A stretch of DNA of 46,658 bases, from positions 1-46,658 of the forward strand of contig DYKN01000011.1 of assembly GCA_020722575.1 (NCBI GenBank), given 5' to 3'. Of this stretch, positions 1 through 7,730 are shown piece by piece. Origin of the DNA: Rikenella microfusus. GTDB lineage: Bacteria > Bacteroidota > Bacteroidia > Bacteroidales > VadinHA17. The position numbers and the translations under genes were made by a program. The notes under the pieces are model-generated. The model saw only the letters and a list, made by a program, of their open reading frames with translations, was not told the origin of the DNA and ran no database searches. The first letter of the stretch is position 1; each line of letters begins with the position of its first letter.

Positions 1-126
1 TAAAGTTATCAAATTTAACCTTAACCAGTGGTCTAAATTCAGGGGAGTATTATAGTCATTCGTATACCCAACATAATACCTGTCAAGCTTAACGGAATAA
101 ATTATATATACAGCGTATTTATCCAC
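1..126 (-). CDS. GIY-YIG endonuclease-like reading frame, C-terminus cut off by window edge
   Basis: Reading the minus strand from a GTG at 126 gives 42 open codons to the window edge. The protein contains VYIIYS and, after KLDR, YYVGYTND. This matches the start of the small GIY-YIG nuclease family (UPF0213/YhbQ-like), whose catalytic core begins with a GIY-like strand (here VYI) and a YIG-like strand (here YVG). After TND the sequence departs from the usual R-x(n)-E/H pattern, so the gene may be decayed or frameshifted. The start is uncertain: there is no ATG, and upstream codons run directly into tRNA-Val, whose 3' end lies 25 nt away. The rest lies outside the window, so activity cannot be judged. 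Confidence 0.5.
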   Translation of the reverse strand, partial: MDKYAVYIIYSVKLDRYYVGYTNDYNTPLNLDHWLRLNLITL

Positions 127-150
127 ACAATCTCTTGTGAGATATTTCGT

Positions 151-224
151 GGGCGATGACGGATTCGAACCGCCGACCCCCTGCTTGTAAGGCAGATGCT
201 CTGAACCAGCTGAGCTAATCGCCC
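151..224 (-). tRNA. tRNA-Val (anticodon TAC)
   Basis: A 74-nt cloverleaf can be folded by eye on the minus strand. The acceptor stem pairs GGGCGAT with ATCGCCC, the D-arm is GCTC/GAGC, and the T-arm is GGCGG/CCGTC around TTCGAAT. The anticodon stem TCTGC/GCAGG encloses loop CTTACAA, giving anticodon TAC, which reads valine GTN codons. CCA is not encoded. A consensus promoter lies upstream at 409-439, with a degenerate second copy of the 5' half of the gene (257-311) in between. A GIY-YIG-like frame follows 25 nt downstream. Confidence 0.97.
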
Positions 225-256
225 TCTTTTTTACACCGTTTCTACTTTTTAAAAAA

Positions 257-311
257 GTAAGGCAGATGTGACGCCTGTCCCGATTTATCGGGAAACCAGC
301 TGAATTAATCG
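257..311 (-). pseudogene. Decayed partial tRNA-Val copy interrupted by a palindrome
   Basis: On the minus strand this stretch repeats the 5' half of the adjacent tRNA-Val. CGATTA, then TCAGCTGGTT, then CATCTGCCTTAC match the D-arm and the anticodon arm including TAC. The D-loop/stem segment is replaced by about 24 extra nt carrying a perfect palindrome (278-293), and everything 3' of the anticodon is missing. It cannot fold as a tRNA. It sits in the transcribed leader of the intact gene if the promoter at 409-439 is used. The likely origin is a tandem tRNA-Val duplicate that decayed after a small repeat inserted. Confidence 0.75.
278..293. repeat. 16-nt perfect palindrome inside the tRNA remnant
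   Basis: TCCCGAT-TT-ATCGGGA: two perfect 7-nt arms around a 2-nt centre. It marks the insertion point in the tRNA-Val remnant and looks like a small dispersed palindromic unit. Its genome-wide copy number cannot be seen here. Confidence 0.75.
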
Positions 312-408
312 TTTTTCACTAAATCAATGAACCTTTTTTACATCCACAAATATCCGTCAATCACCTTACAATTTATTCCCCTTTTCGGATAACCTTAAAA
401 AACGCCTG

Positions 409-439
409 CAAATATAACCTTCATTTTTATTTATTCAAA
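409..439 (-). promoter_or_regulatory. Bacteroidota promoter for the tRNA-Val unit
   Basis: On the minus strand TTTG (439-436) is followed after 19 nt by TATATTTG (416-409). This fits the Bacteroidota primary sigma consensus TTTG / TAnnTTTG with normal spacing. Transcription would begin near 404 and run through the tRNA remnant into tRNA-Val. Confidence 0.7.
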
Positions 440-494
440 ACCTGCAGGATCTTTTCAGAAATAATTTTCTGCCTGAAAAACTTACTTACTGCTT

Positions 495-1451
495 TCAACC
501 TCTTTTGTTTGTAACCAGAGAAGCAACAACCGATGCCCCAAGTATTGTTACTATAACAATTAATGACACATAAATCGGAATATCGAGCTTCTCCAGTGCT
601 TCTGCAAAGATCATTTTCATTCCAACGAAGATCAGAACCAGAGAGAGGCCTGATTTGAGATATTTAAACAATTTCATTATACCTGACAGTGCAAAATATA
701 AAGATCTCAAACCGAGTATTGCCAGAATATTCGAAGTAAGAACAATGAAAGGATCACTGGTTATTGCAAGCACTGCAGGGATACTATCCACAGCAAAAAT
801 AAGATCAGTCGATTCAATTATCAGCAGGACAAGAAAAAGAGAAGTTGCATATAGCTTATTATTTACTCTTAAAAAAAACCTCCCATTCTGATCAGTATCG
901 GTAATTCTAATAAAACGCCTTGTAAATTTTACTACAGGATTATGTTCAGGATCTATTTTCGGTGCAACTTTTTTTATGTTTTCCCATAACATTTTACTGC
1001 CAGAATAAACCAGAAATGCACCAAATATATATACCACCCAGTGAAACTTTTTTATCAGCGTAACGCCGGCAAATATAAAGAGAGCCCTCATCAATATTGC
1101 TCCCAGTATGCCCCAGAAAAGTATTTTATGATGGTACTTTTCATCTACATTGAAATAGGAAAATATCAGTATAAAAACAAAAATATTATCCACACTAAGT
1201 GCATATTCAATCAGATATCCTGTAAGGAATTCAAGAACTTTTGTCTTTGCAATTAAAGTGCTTTCCCTATAATAGTCAATCCATACCACGATCATAAAAA
1301 TCAAGGCGACAATGACCCATATGATGCACCATTTGATTGCTTCTCTGACCGAAACTCTATGCACTTTCCTGTGAAATACACCAAGGTCAAGAGCAAAGAA
1401 CAGTCCAACAACAACAATAAATATTATCCAAAAAAGTATATTTCCTTTCAT
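495..1451 (-). CDS. TerC/Alx-family integral membrane protein
   Basis: A polytopic membrane protein of 318 aa, the usual length for the TerC/Alx family (Pfam TerC). Family members are linked to manganese and other metal efflux, and to metalation of exported proteins. About seven to nine hydrophobic segments are visible. The two signature stretches with acidic residues in membrane segments are present: EYALSVDNIFVF (about residues 81-92) and ESTDLIFAVDSIPAV (about 213-227). These carry the conserved Asp/Glu residues thought to bind the metal. The first residues (KGNILFWIIFIVVV) form an N-terminal helix. A -7 box (TAGATTTG) lies 20 nt upstream. No yybP-ykoY-like leader was recognised; the upstream gap is only 114 nt. 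The substrate is unknown. Confidence 0.9.
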   Translation of the reverse strand: MKGNILFWIIFIVVVGLFFALDLGVFHRKVHRVSVREAIKWCIIWVIVALIFMIVVWIDYYRESTLIAKTKVLEFLTGYLIEYALSVDNIFVFILIFSYFNVDEKYHHKILFWGILGAILMRALFIFAGVTLIKKFHWVVYIFGAFLVYSGSKMLWENIKKVAPKIDPEHNPVVKFTRRFIRITDTDQNGRFFLRVNNKLYATSLFLVLLIIESTDLIFAVDSIPAVLAITSDPFIVLTSNILAILGLRSLYFALSGIMKLFKYLKSGLSLVLIFVGMKMIFAEALEKLDIPIYVSLIVIVTILGASVVASLVTNKRG

Positions 1452-1470
1452 CTGAAACTAGTATTCCCCG

Positions 1471-1478
1471 CAAATCTA
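1471..1478 (-). promoter_or_regulatory. -7 box of the TerC-family gene
   Basis: TAGATTTG on the minus strand, ending 20 nt before the start codon at 1451. No convincing -33 element was found at the expected distance. Confidence 0.4.
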
Positions 1479-1565
1479 TAAAAAACAAGTTATCTTTTAT
1501 GTTTCTGGATGTAAGTACAAATTTTCTTTTATAAAAAATTGAATGTAAGAAGGTATGTCAAAATA

Positions 1566-3365
1566 TTAATGTATGATAGGAATAATCGATCTTATCGGTT
1601 GATGATATTTTTTATCAATATCGGGTATGCCGTTTCCGTTTTCATCTTTCATCTGCCGGAGGTATTCAATAAGAGCAAGCCACTCCTTACCCTCCTCGAG
1701 GCCTGGTTTATTTTCATCAATATCAATAATTGTCGTACTCATATCAGTAACTTTCTCTCCCTTTTCATTTTTCGGCACCACATTAATAAGTCCAAAGCTC
1801 TTCTTTTTAATAATTCCGATAAACTCAAGCATATATGAATTGGCAGAAATTGAATAGAGTCTCATGTTCTTTTTTGAAAAATCAACATTTTCCAGTGTTC
1901 CGTCAGGTTTAACGATCTGGATTTTCTTAATTTTTTTCAGAAGACCTTTATCGGGGTCATATTCAGCCCGCATTCCCGAAAAGAAACAATAATAATCAGG
2001 ATCTGATTTTCTGGCAACCAGTAGTATTTCCAGAATGTTTTTCAGTTCTTTGCCGGTCACATAGAGTTTTGAGAAAGGATACCCTGGCACATTATCTTTT
2101 CCTGAGCCGAGGGGCATTATTCTGAAAATATCGGCAGGTGTCTGTATGCCTGGAGTAATTCTATCACGTATAACACCCGCTGAAACCATTGAAATATCAG
2201 TTCCAGAAGAATTGTGATTATTAATATAATATCGTATTGCATCTGCAACAAGAGGTCCCAGGTTGCTCTTATCCAGGTCTCCCTGCTGGTTGATGTCAAT
2301 AATAATACTGGTTTCGGCAACCGGATCATCATATTTCATTCCGAATGGTTCAAGAATCCTTTCTGAAATAAACAGCTTTTGGGCATCAATTGCCTTTTCT
2401 GTTTCTTCATCACCCTGAATATGGTCATCAACAGGTATCAGTTCGTAATTTTCAAATCTGATGTCTTTCCCGTTGCGGCTAAATACTATTCGTCCTATGG
2501 CTCTGCCATATTCACCTGTCTGCACAATCAATGTTCCATTAACTATCAGTGGTTTATCAATCACAGTGTGGGTATGTCCGCTAATAATAATATCAATTCC
2601 CTTTACTTTCTTTGCAAGAGTAAAATCCTCCCCTTCCCAGTTGCCATCATTACTTTTTTTCAATCCTGAATGTGAAAGGCATATAATTATATCACAGCCT
2701 TTAATTTTCAACTCTTTAACAGCTTTTCTTGCATAACGCACTTGCCTTTCAAAAGTCAGGGGCTTTGCATAAGGAGCAACGTCAACTGCATTTTTGCCGA
2801 GCAGTGAAAAAAAACCGGCTTTGATACCACCACGTTCAATAATGAATGTCTTTTTAATAAAACCTCTCATCGATAATTCCTCAAGACCATCATCTCTGAC
2901 ATCCTTCGGATTGAAAATCATATTTCCTGCAAGTATTTCCGGCAGAGTACCATTTTCAAGTGAGGATTCGATAATCTTTGCAAGCTTTTCTGTACCGAAA
3001 TCAAACTCATGATTGCCCAGACAAACGATATCATAACCCATTTTCTTCATCAGCGGAAGCTGAAATCCATTATCGGCTTCAACTGTATGGAAGAGAGTTC
3101 CCATCAGAAAATCTCCAGCATCAACAACAAAAAAAGCTTCAGGATTTGACGCTTTTTCTTTTTTTATTATTGCAGCAATCCTTGAAAATCCTCCCCGAGT
3201 GGAGTCATCATTTATACTTAGCGGTGTGTACTGTGATTCAGGGGCGTATCCTTCCAGCCTGGAATGGAGATCATTGGTATGAAGTATTACAATTTTTTCC
3301 TGTGCCAGTATTGAAGTAAAATTGGTCAGAAAAAGGGCTATAAAAAACAGGAATTGTTTTTTCAT
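1566..3365 (-). CDS. Secreted 5'-nucleotidase / UDP-sugar hydrolase family (UshA-like)
   Basis: A periplasmic or surface metallophosphoesterase that removes phosphate from nucleotides or related molecules. I chose the start at 3365 because it opens a clean signal peptide (MKKQFLFFIALFL, cleavage near ILAQ) and gives 599 aa; an earlier in-frame start at 3404 would put 13 extra residues before it. The N-terminal calcineurin-like domain shows HTNDLHS, VDAGDF, GNHEFDFG, LSHSG and SGHTH, the complete two-metal site. The second half matches the 5'-nucleotidase C-terminal substrate-binding domain. The last residues contain DENGNGIPDID, an EF-hand/thrombospondin-type-3-like calcium loop. The gene is followed by TerC and preceded by folC 70 nt away, with no clear terminator between them. 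The exact substrate is not determined. Confidence 0.9.
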   Translation of the reverse strand: MKKQFLFFIALFLTNFTSILAQEKIVILHTNDLHSRLEGYAPESQYTPLSINDDSTRGGFSRIAAIIKKEKASNPEAFFVVDAGDFLMGTLFHTVEADNGFQLPLMKKMGYDIVCLGNHEFDFGTEKLAKIIESSLENGTLPEILAGNMIFNPKDVRDDGLEELSMRGFIKKTFIIERGGIKAGFFSLLGKNAVDVAPYAKPLTFERQVRYARKAVKELKIKGCDIIICLSHSGLKKSNDGNWEGEDFTLAKKVKGIDIIISGHTHTVIDKPLIVNGTLIVQTGEYGRAIGRIVFSRNGKDIRFENYELIPVDDHIQGDEETEKAIDAQKLFISERILEPFGMKYDDPVAETSIIIDINQQGDLDKSNLGPLVADAIRYYINNHNSSGTDISMVSAGVIRDRITPGIQTPADIFRIMPLGSGKDNVPGYPFSKLYVTGKELKNILEILLVARKSDPDYYCFFSGMRAEYDPDKGLLKKIKKIQIVKPDGTLENVDFSKKNMRLYSISANSYMLEFIGIIKKKSFGLINVVPKNEKGEKVTDMSTTIIDIDENKPGLEEGKEWLALIEYLRQMKDENGNGIPDIDKKYHQPIRSIIPIIH

Positions 3366-3435
3366 ATTTTGATATTTACGTAAAATTAAACATAAACAAT
3401 ACATTTATATCGCTTTCCTTCTTTTTATGGCGAAA

Positions 3436-4731
3436 TCACAATAAATCGCCAACAACGAAGGTACTTCCTCCGATGAATATCAGATCGTTTTCGCCCGCTG
3501 CTGCTTTTGCCGCCTCAAAAGCTTCCCTTACCGTGCCGAAAGCCTCTCCCTTCAGCCCATAGGCAAGGGCTTTTTCTTTCAGAATACCCTCATCGAGAGC
3601 CCTTACAACAGATGCCCTTGTAAAATAATAGCATGCATCAACAGGAAGAAGTGGTAGAATATTTTCAAGAGGTTTGTCACTGACAAAACCAATTACAAGA
3701 TGTTTCCTTACAGCAGAAATTTTTTCAAGTTGCCTTACAACAAACTCAATTCCGTTCCTGTTATGAGCCGTATCGCATATAATCAGAGGCTTATGTCCCA
3801 GTATCTGCCATCTGCCTGCCAATCCTGTATTTCTGATAACATCCCTTATACCCGTTTTAATATCCTCATCATTAATTTTTAAAATCCCCTTTTTATTCAA
3901 AAGATGAATGGAAGTAACCAAAACCGGAATATTTTTCGCCTGATAATCTCCTGTCAGAGGCGATAAAAATATGTATTCTTTCCCATCCTGATTGGATTTC
4001 AGGTAAAACTCCCGCATTTCCTCCTCAGGATCAAATTTTCCGGGCTGGCAGGTATATAATTTATCTGCAAATTCAATTTCTGTGCCCTTCAGTCTGGCTG
4101 CAATATTAAAGACCTCATCTGTTTCCGGGTCAGATTCACCTATTATCACCGGAACATTTTCCTTAATAATCCCGGCCTTTTCACCTGCCACTTTTTCAAA
4201 GGTATTCCCGAGCAAATCCATGTGGTCATATCCGATATTAGTAATTATTGAAAGAACAGGTAAAATTATATTTGTCGAATCAAGCCTGCCTCCAAGTCCG
4301 GTTTCAATAACAGCCACATCAACATTCTGCCGGGCAAAATAGTCGAAAGCCATTGCTGTGGTCATTTCAAAAAAAGAAGGTTTCAACAGGTTTATTATGT
4401 TGCTGTGTTTTTCGACAAAGCTTACTACCTCTTCACAGGGAATCATTTCACCATTAATTTTTATTCTTTCCCTGAAGTCTTTGAGGTGTGGCGAGGTATA
4501 AAGTGCTGTCCTGTAACCTGCCGTCATCAAAACTGAAGCCAGCATATGAGAAACCGAACCTTTGCCGTTTGTCCCGGCCACATGTATTTTAATATAATTT
4601 CTGTGCGGATGTCCGAAATAGTTATCAAGTTCTATAGTATTCCGAAGATCCGCCTTATATGCAGGTTTCCCTATGCGATGATATGCGGGTAGCTGACTGA
4701 AAAGAAAATTTATTGTTTCCTGATAGGTCAT
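3436..4731 (-). CDS. folC: Bifunctional folylpolyglutamate synthase / dihydrofolate synthase
   Basis: A cytosolic ligase of 431 aa that adds glutamate to dihydropteroate and then to tetrahydrofolates, using ATP. It is a Mur-ligase-fold enzyme. The P-loop AGTNGKGSVSH lies at about residues 52-62, followed by ETGLGGRLDSTN, a FolC signature, and TNIGYDHMDLLGNT around the central-domain metal and folate sites. The C-terminal domain has CDTAHNRNGI, the conserved D-x-AHN motif. Length and motif order are complete. It lies between a nitroreductase (about 70 nt) and the nucleotidase on the same strand and may share transcripts with them. Confidence 0.95.
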   Translation of the reverse strand: MTYQETINFLFSQLPAYHRIGKPAYKADLRNTIELDNYFGHPHRNYIKIHVAGTNGKGSVSHMLASVLMTAGYRTALYTSPHLKDFRERIKINGEMIPCEEVVSFVEKHSNIINLLKPSFFEMTTAMAFDYFARQNVDVAVIETGLGGRLDSTNIILPVLSIITNIGYDHMDLLGNTFEKVAGEKAGIIKENVPVIIGESDPETDEVFNIAARLKGTEIEFADKLYTCQPGKFDPEEEMREFYLKSNQDGKEYIFLSPLTGDYQAKNIPVLVTSIHLLNKKGILKINDEDIKTGIRDVIRNTGLAGRWQILGHKPLIICDTAHNRNGIEFVVRQLEKISAVRKHLVIGFVSDKPLENILPLLPVDACYYFTRASVVRALDEGILKEKALAYGLKGEAFGTVREAFEAAKAAAGENDLIFIGGSTFVVGDLL

Positions 4732-4800
4732 CTCTTAAAATCGGTTTATATATAATGAAACCCTCCCGGATGAGTATTTCAGTGTTTAGCCTGACATATT

Positions 4801-5316
4801 TTATACCCACCTGTTTCTTCTGATTTTTTCAGGTTCGTATCTCCGGGGTTGTGCAGGAGGTTTTCCTTCAGGAACTCCTATAGAGACAATTGCTACCGGA
4901 CTAATAAAGTCGGGTAAATTCAGTATCTTGCTTATGGCATTAATTCTTTCTTTCCTGGGTTCAACAGCCAGCCAAACAGCTCCGTAACCAAGTGCATGAG
5001 CGGCCAGAAGCACGTTTTGAGTTGCTGCAGAACAATCCAGAAGATAATATCCCGGAGCATTCTGCTTCTGAAGATCTCCGCATACCACAATTGCATGACT
5101 TGCTTCTTTAAGCATTGAGGCATAGGGATGTGCTTTCATAATCTTATCTATAACCTCCCTGTCATCAATAATAATAAAATGCCATGGCCTCTTATTGTGA
5201 GCCGAAGGTGCATACATCCCGGCTTTTACTATAAGGTCTATATCCTTCTCGCTGATTTTTTCTCCGGTATACCTCCTGATGCTCCTCCTTGTGAGCAAAC
5301 CTTCATACAATTCCAT
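4801..5316 (-). CDS. Nitroreductase-family flavoprotein
   Basis: A small FMN-dependent oxidoreductase, about 171 aa from the start at 5316 (MELYEGLLTRRSIRRY). This start places the family's RRSIRRY FMN-phosphate-binding motif near residue 10, as is usual; an in-frame ATG at 5367 would add 17 residues without homology features. Other hallmarks are APSAHNKRPWHFI, which contacts FMN, DCSAATQNVLLAAHALGYGAVW, and a C-terminal IGVPEGKPPAQPRRY, common in the Bacteroidota/Clostridia subgroup. The family uses NAD(P)H to reduce nitro compounds, quinones or flavins. The natural substrate cannot be told from sequence. Confidence 0.9.
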   Translation of the reverse strand: MELYEGLLTRRSIRRYTGEKISEKDIDLIVKAGMYAPSAHNKRPWHFIIIDDREVIDKIMKAHPYASMLKEASHAIVVCGDLQKQNAPGYYLLDCSAATQNVLLAAHALGYGAVWLAVEPRKERINAISKILNLPDFISPVAIVSIGVPEGKPPAQPRRYEPEKIRRNRWV

Positions 5317-5653
5317 TGCTATATGATTATAACAATTTGCCGCCAATTTATAATTTTTAACCGACACTTTAAAATAAAAGACATTGCATACTGCTTATTT
5401 TATAAGCCCTATTCACACTTTAATGCTCACTATCTACGGCAAATCATCTCTTCACGATTCATTAATCATTGACAGCTGAAAAATCTCTACTTCTTCATAG
5501 AAAACATTACCACCTTATATTAAGGAAAGGGTTAATAATACTACACATAATATTATTAACTTCTCCTCACCATATTACTGATAATTTACTAATTTTGCAA
5601 ATTATTGATTTCTATAATCAAAAATAAGTTACTAATAATTAAATACTTAATAA
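5317..5653. other. Divergent intergenic region
   Basis: 337 AT-rich bases between the nitroreductase (leftward) and the PIN-PhoH gene (rightward). It holds the phoH -7 box at 5590-5597. I see no RNA gene, repeat or credible small ORF in it. Confidence 0.5.
5590..5597 (+). promoter_or_regulatory. -7 box upstream of the PIN-PhoH gene
   Basis: TAATTTTG followed by C, 56 nt before the start codon. The -33 element is not recognisable. Confidence 0.4.
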
Positions 5654-6988
5654 ATGAAAAAGAAACATAACAAGAAACTTTTTGTAATTGATACCAATGT
5701 GATACTTCACGATTATAAATGCATTTATAATTTTGAAGAGAATGATGTTATAATCCCTATAGTAGTACTTGAAGAGCTTGACAAATTCAAAAAAGGCAAC
5801 GATCTCATTAATTTTCATGCAAGGGAGTTTACCAGGGAGCTTGACAAGCTTTCTGGCGACATGCTTCTGACATCGAATATTCCTCTGGGGGATAAACTTG
5901 GCAATCTGCATATAGAGACTGGCAAGGAATTTTCTGAAAAGGTTCTGCAATCATTTCCTGAAAAAACACCCGACCACCGAATCCTTGCCATAACTGATTA
6001 TGTATGCAACTCAAACAAGGATAAGACTGTTGTTTTAATCACGAAGGATATTAACCTGAGGATGAAAGCCAAGTCGCTTGGCATTATGGCTCAGGATTAT
6101 AAAAATGATAAAGTTGTAAACATCGATGACCTCTATAAAGGTATAAAGATAATTGAAGGTGTTGACCAGTCGCTTATAAGTAAACTTTACGAACATCCAG
6201 AGGGGATTGGTTATGATGAATTTCCTTTCGATGAAGAACCGGGAGGACATAAGTTCTATATTCTCAGGAACAACGGAGCAAGTGCTCTTGCACATTATAA
6301 TCCTGTAACCAAACTGCTTACAAGGGTGGTCAAACAAACAACCTATGGGATTGATCCACGAAATGCTGAGCAGACATTTGCTCTTGAGGTATTGCTAAAT
6401 TCTGATATACAACTTGTATCGCTCACCGGTAAAGCAGGAACCGGAAAAACTCTTCTTGCACTTGCTGCCGCTCTTCATCAATATAAAAAATACAAACAAA
6501 TCTTCCTTGCCAGGCCAATAATACCTCTTGCCAACCGCGATATGGGCTTCCTTCCAGGTGATATTAAAGAAAAAATGGAACCTTACATGCAACCCCTTTT
6601 CGATAATCTCGCCGTGATAAAACATCGTTTCAGCCAGCAAAGCCCTGAATTCATAAGAATTAACGACATGCTGAAAGAAGAAAAGCTGGTAATCACTCCT
6701 CTGGCATATATCAGGGGAAGAAGCCTTTCAAATATCTTCTTCATAGTTGACGAAGCCCAGAACCTGACACCACATGAGATCAAAACCATTATTACTCGTG
6801 CCGGCGAAGGAACAAAAATGGTATTCACAGGCGACATCGAACAAATAGATTCACCTTATCTCGATACAGCATCGAATGGACTTAGCTATCTGTCAGATAA
6901 AATGAAGGGACAGGATATTTTTGCACATGTAAACCTGGTAAAAGGCGAAAGAAGCTACCTTGCCGAACTTGCCAGTAAACTACTTTGA
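5654..6988 (+). CDS. PIN-PhoH fusion ATPase (PhoH2/YlaK type)
   Basis: A cytosolic protein of 444 aa with two domains. Residues about 8-150 are a PIN nuclease domain: VIDTNVILHD carries the first catalytic Asp (D13), followed by VVLEELD, and later VVLITKDINLR supplies further acidic residues. Residues about 225-444 are a PhoH ATPase with Walker A GKAGTGKT (259-266), ARPIIPL, Walker B FIVDEAQN and the sensor FTGDIEQID. PhoH2 proteins of mycobacteria are reported to be RNA helicase/RNases; B. subtilis YlaK has the same architecture. The gene appears monocistronic, between divergent and independently started neighbours. Its regulation by phosphate is only an analogy from the family name. Confidence 0.93.
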   Translation: MKKKHNKKLFVIDTNVILHDYKCIYNFEENDVIIPIVVLEELDKFKKGNDLINFHAREFTRELDKLSGDMLLTSNIPLGDKLGNLHIETGKEFSEKVLQSFPEKTPDHRILAITDYVCNSNKDKTVVLITKDINLRMKAKSLGIMAQDYKNDKVVNIDDLYKGIKIIEGVDQSLISKLYEHPEGIGYDEFPFDEEPGGHKFYILRNNGASALAHYNPVTKLLTRVVKQTTYGIDPRNAEQTFALEVLLNSDIQLVSLTGKAGTGKTLLALAAALHQYKKYKQIFLARPIIPLANRDMGFLPGDIKEKMEPYMQPLFDNLAVIKHRFSQQSPEFIRINDMLKEEKLVITPLAYIRGRSLSNIFFIVDEAQNLTPHEIKTIITRAGEGTKMVFTGDIEQIDSPYLDTASNGLSYLSDKMKGQDIFAHVNLVKGERSYLAELASKLL

Positions 6989-7048
6989 ATTAATCAAATA
7001 TATATCATAAATCCAATCATTATCAGTACCTCTCAAATAATTATTGCT

Positions 7049-7702
7049 ATGAGAAAGTCCCTTACAAACCTTTTTCTGTTAGTTTTACTGGCCTTGATAT
7101 TAAGTCCTGTTTATGCTCAAAAAGAAAAAAAGATAATCCTTTTTAATGGTAAAAACCTGAAAAACTGGGAGTTTAATCTCCGCGACCATGCTGTTGATCC
7201 GGCAAAAGTTTTCACCGTAAGCAACGGAGTTATCAGAATTTCTGGCAATCCGTTCGGATATATGAGAACAAAAAAAGTTTACTCAGATTACCTGCTGCAT
7301 GTAGAATGGCGGTGGCCGGCAGAACCTACAAACAGCGGTATCTTTATTCATGCACAACTTCCCGACACCATATGGCCAATGTGCATTGAATGCCAGTTAA
7401 AGTCAGGCAATGCAGGAGACTTTGTTTGCATGAACGGCGCCGACATGAATGAAAGAACCGATAAATCAAAAAGGGCTATAAACAAACTCGCTGATTCATC
7501 TGAAAAAAAACCGGGCGAATGGAACGTTGCAGAAATTAAGTGTTCAGGTAACACTATTGAAGTACGAATTAACGGAGTTCTTCAAAACAAAGGAACCGGA
7601 CTTAATATCCATAGTGGCCATATTTGCTTTCAGAGCGAAGGAAAAGAGATAGAATTCAGAAATGTCTGGCTAACCTCTCTTGCCGGGTCTTCTGGAAAAT
7701 AG
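7049..7702 (+). CDS. Secreted DUF1080 (3-keto-disaccharide hydrolase-like) protein
   Basis: 217 aa starting with a signal peptide (MRKSLTNLFLLVLLALIL, cleavage near VYAQ). The rest is one DUF1080 domain, a concanavalin-like jelly roll. The family start LFNGKNLKNWEF is visible, followed by VEWRWPAEPTNSGIFIH and the C-terminal CFQSEGKEIEFRNVWL. DUF1080 proteins are common in Bacteroidota and some hydrolyse 3-keto-glycosides made by dehydrogenases in sugar breakdown. No dehydrogenase partner is nearby, so the substrate is open. The downstream mtaB frame has an upstream in-frame ATG that overlaps this gene's end, but the real mtaB start is 28 nt after the stop. Confidence 0.88.
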   Translation: MRKSLTNLFLLVLLALILSPVYAQKEKKIILFNGKNLKNWEFNLRDHAVDPAKVFTVSNGVIRISGNPFGYMRTKKVYSDYLLHVEWRWPAEPTNSGIFIHAQLPDTIWPMCIECQLKSGNAGDFVCMNGADMNERTDKSKRAINKLADSSEKKPGEWNVAEIKCSGNTIEVRINGVLQNKGTGLNIHSGHICFQSEGKEIEFRNVWLTSLAGSSGK

Positions 7703-7730
7703 AGGCTTAATATATAATCAGGTTATAATA

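Noticed and set aside
1452..1565. Manganese riboswitch (yybP-ykoY) upstream of the TerC-family gene
   Set aside because: TerC/Alx genes elsewhere have one, but this 114-nt gap is AT-rich and shows no recognisable stem set.
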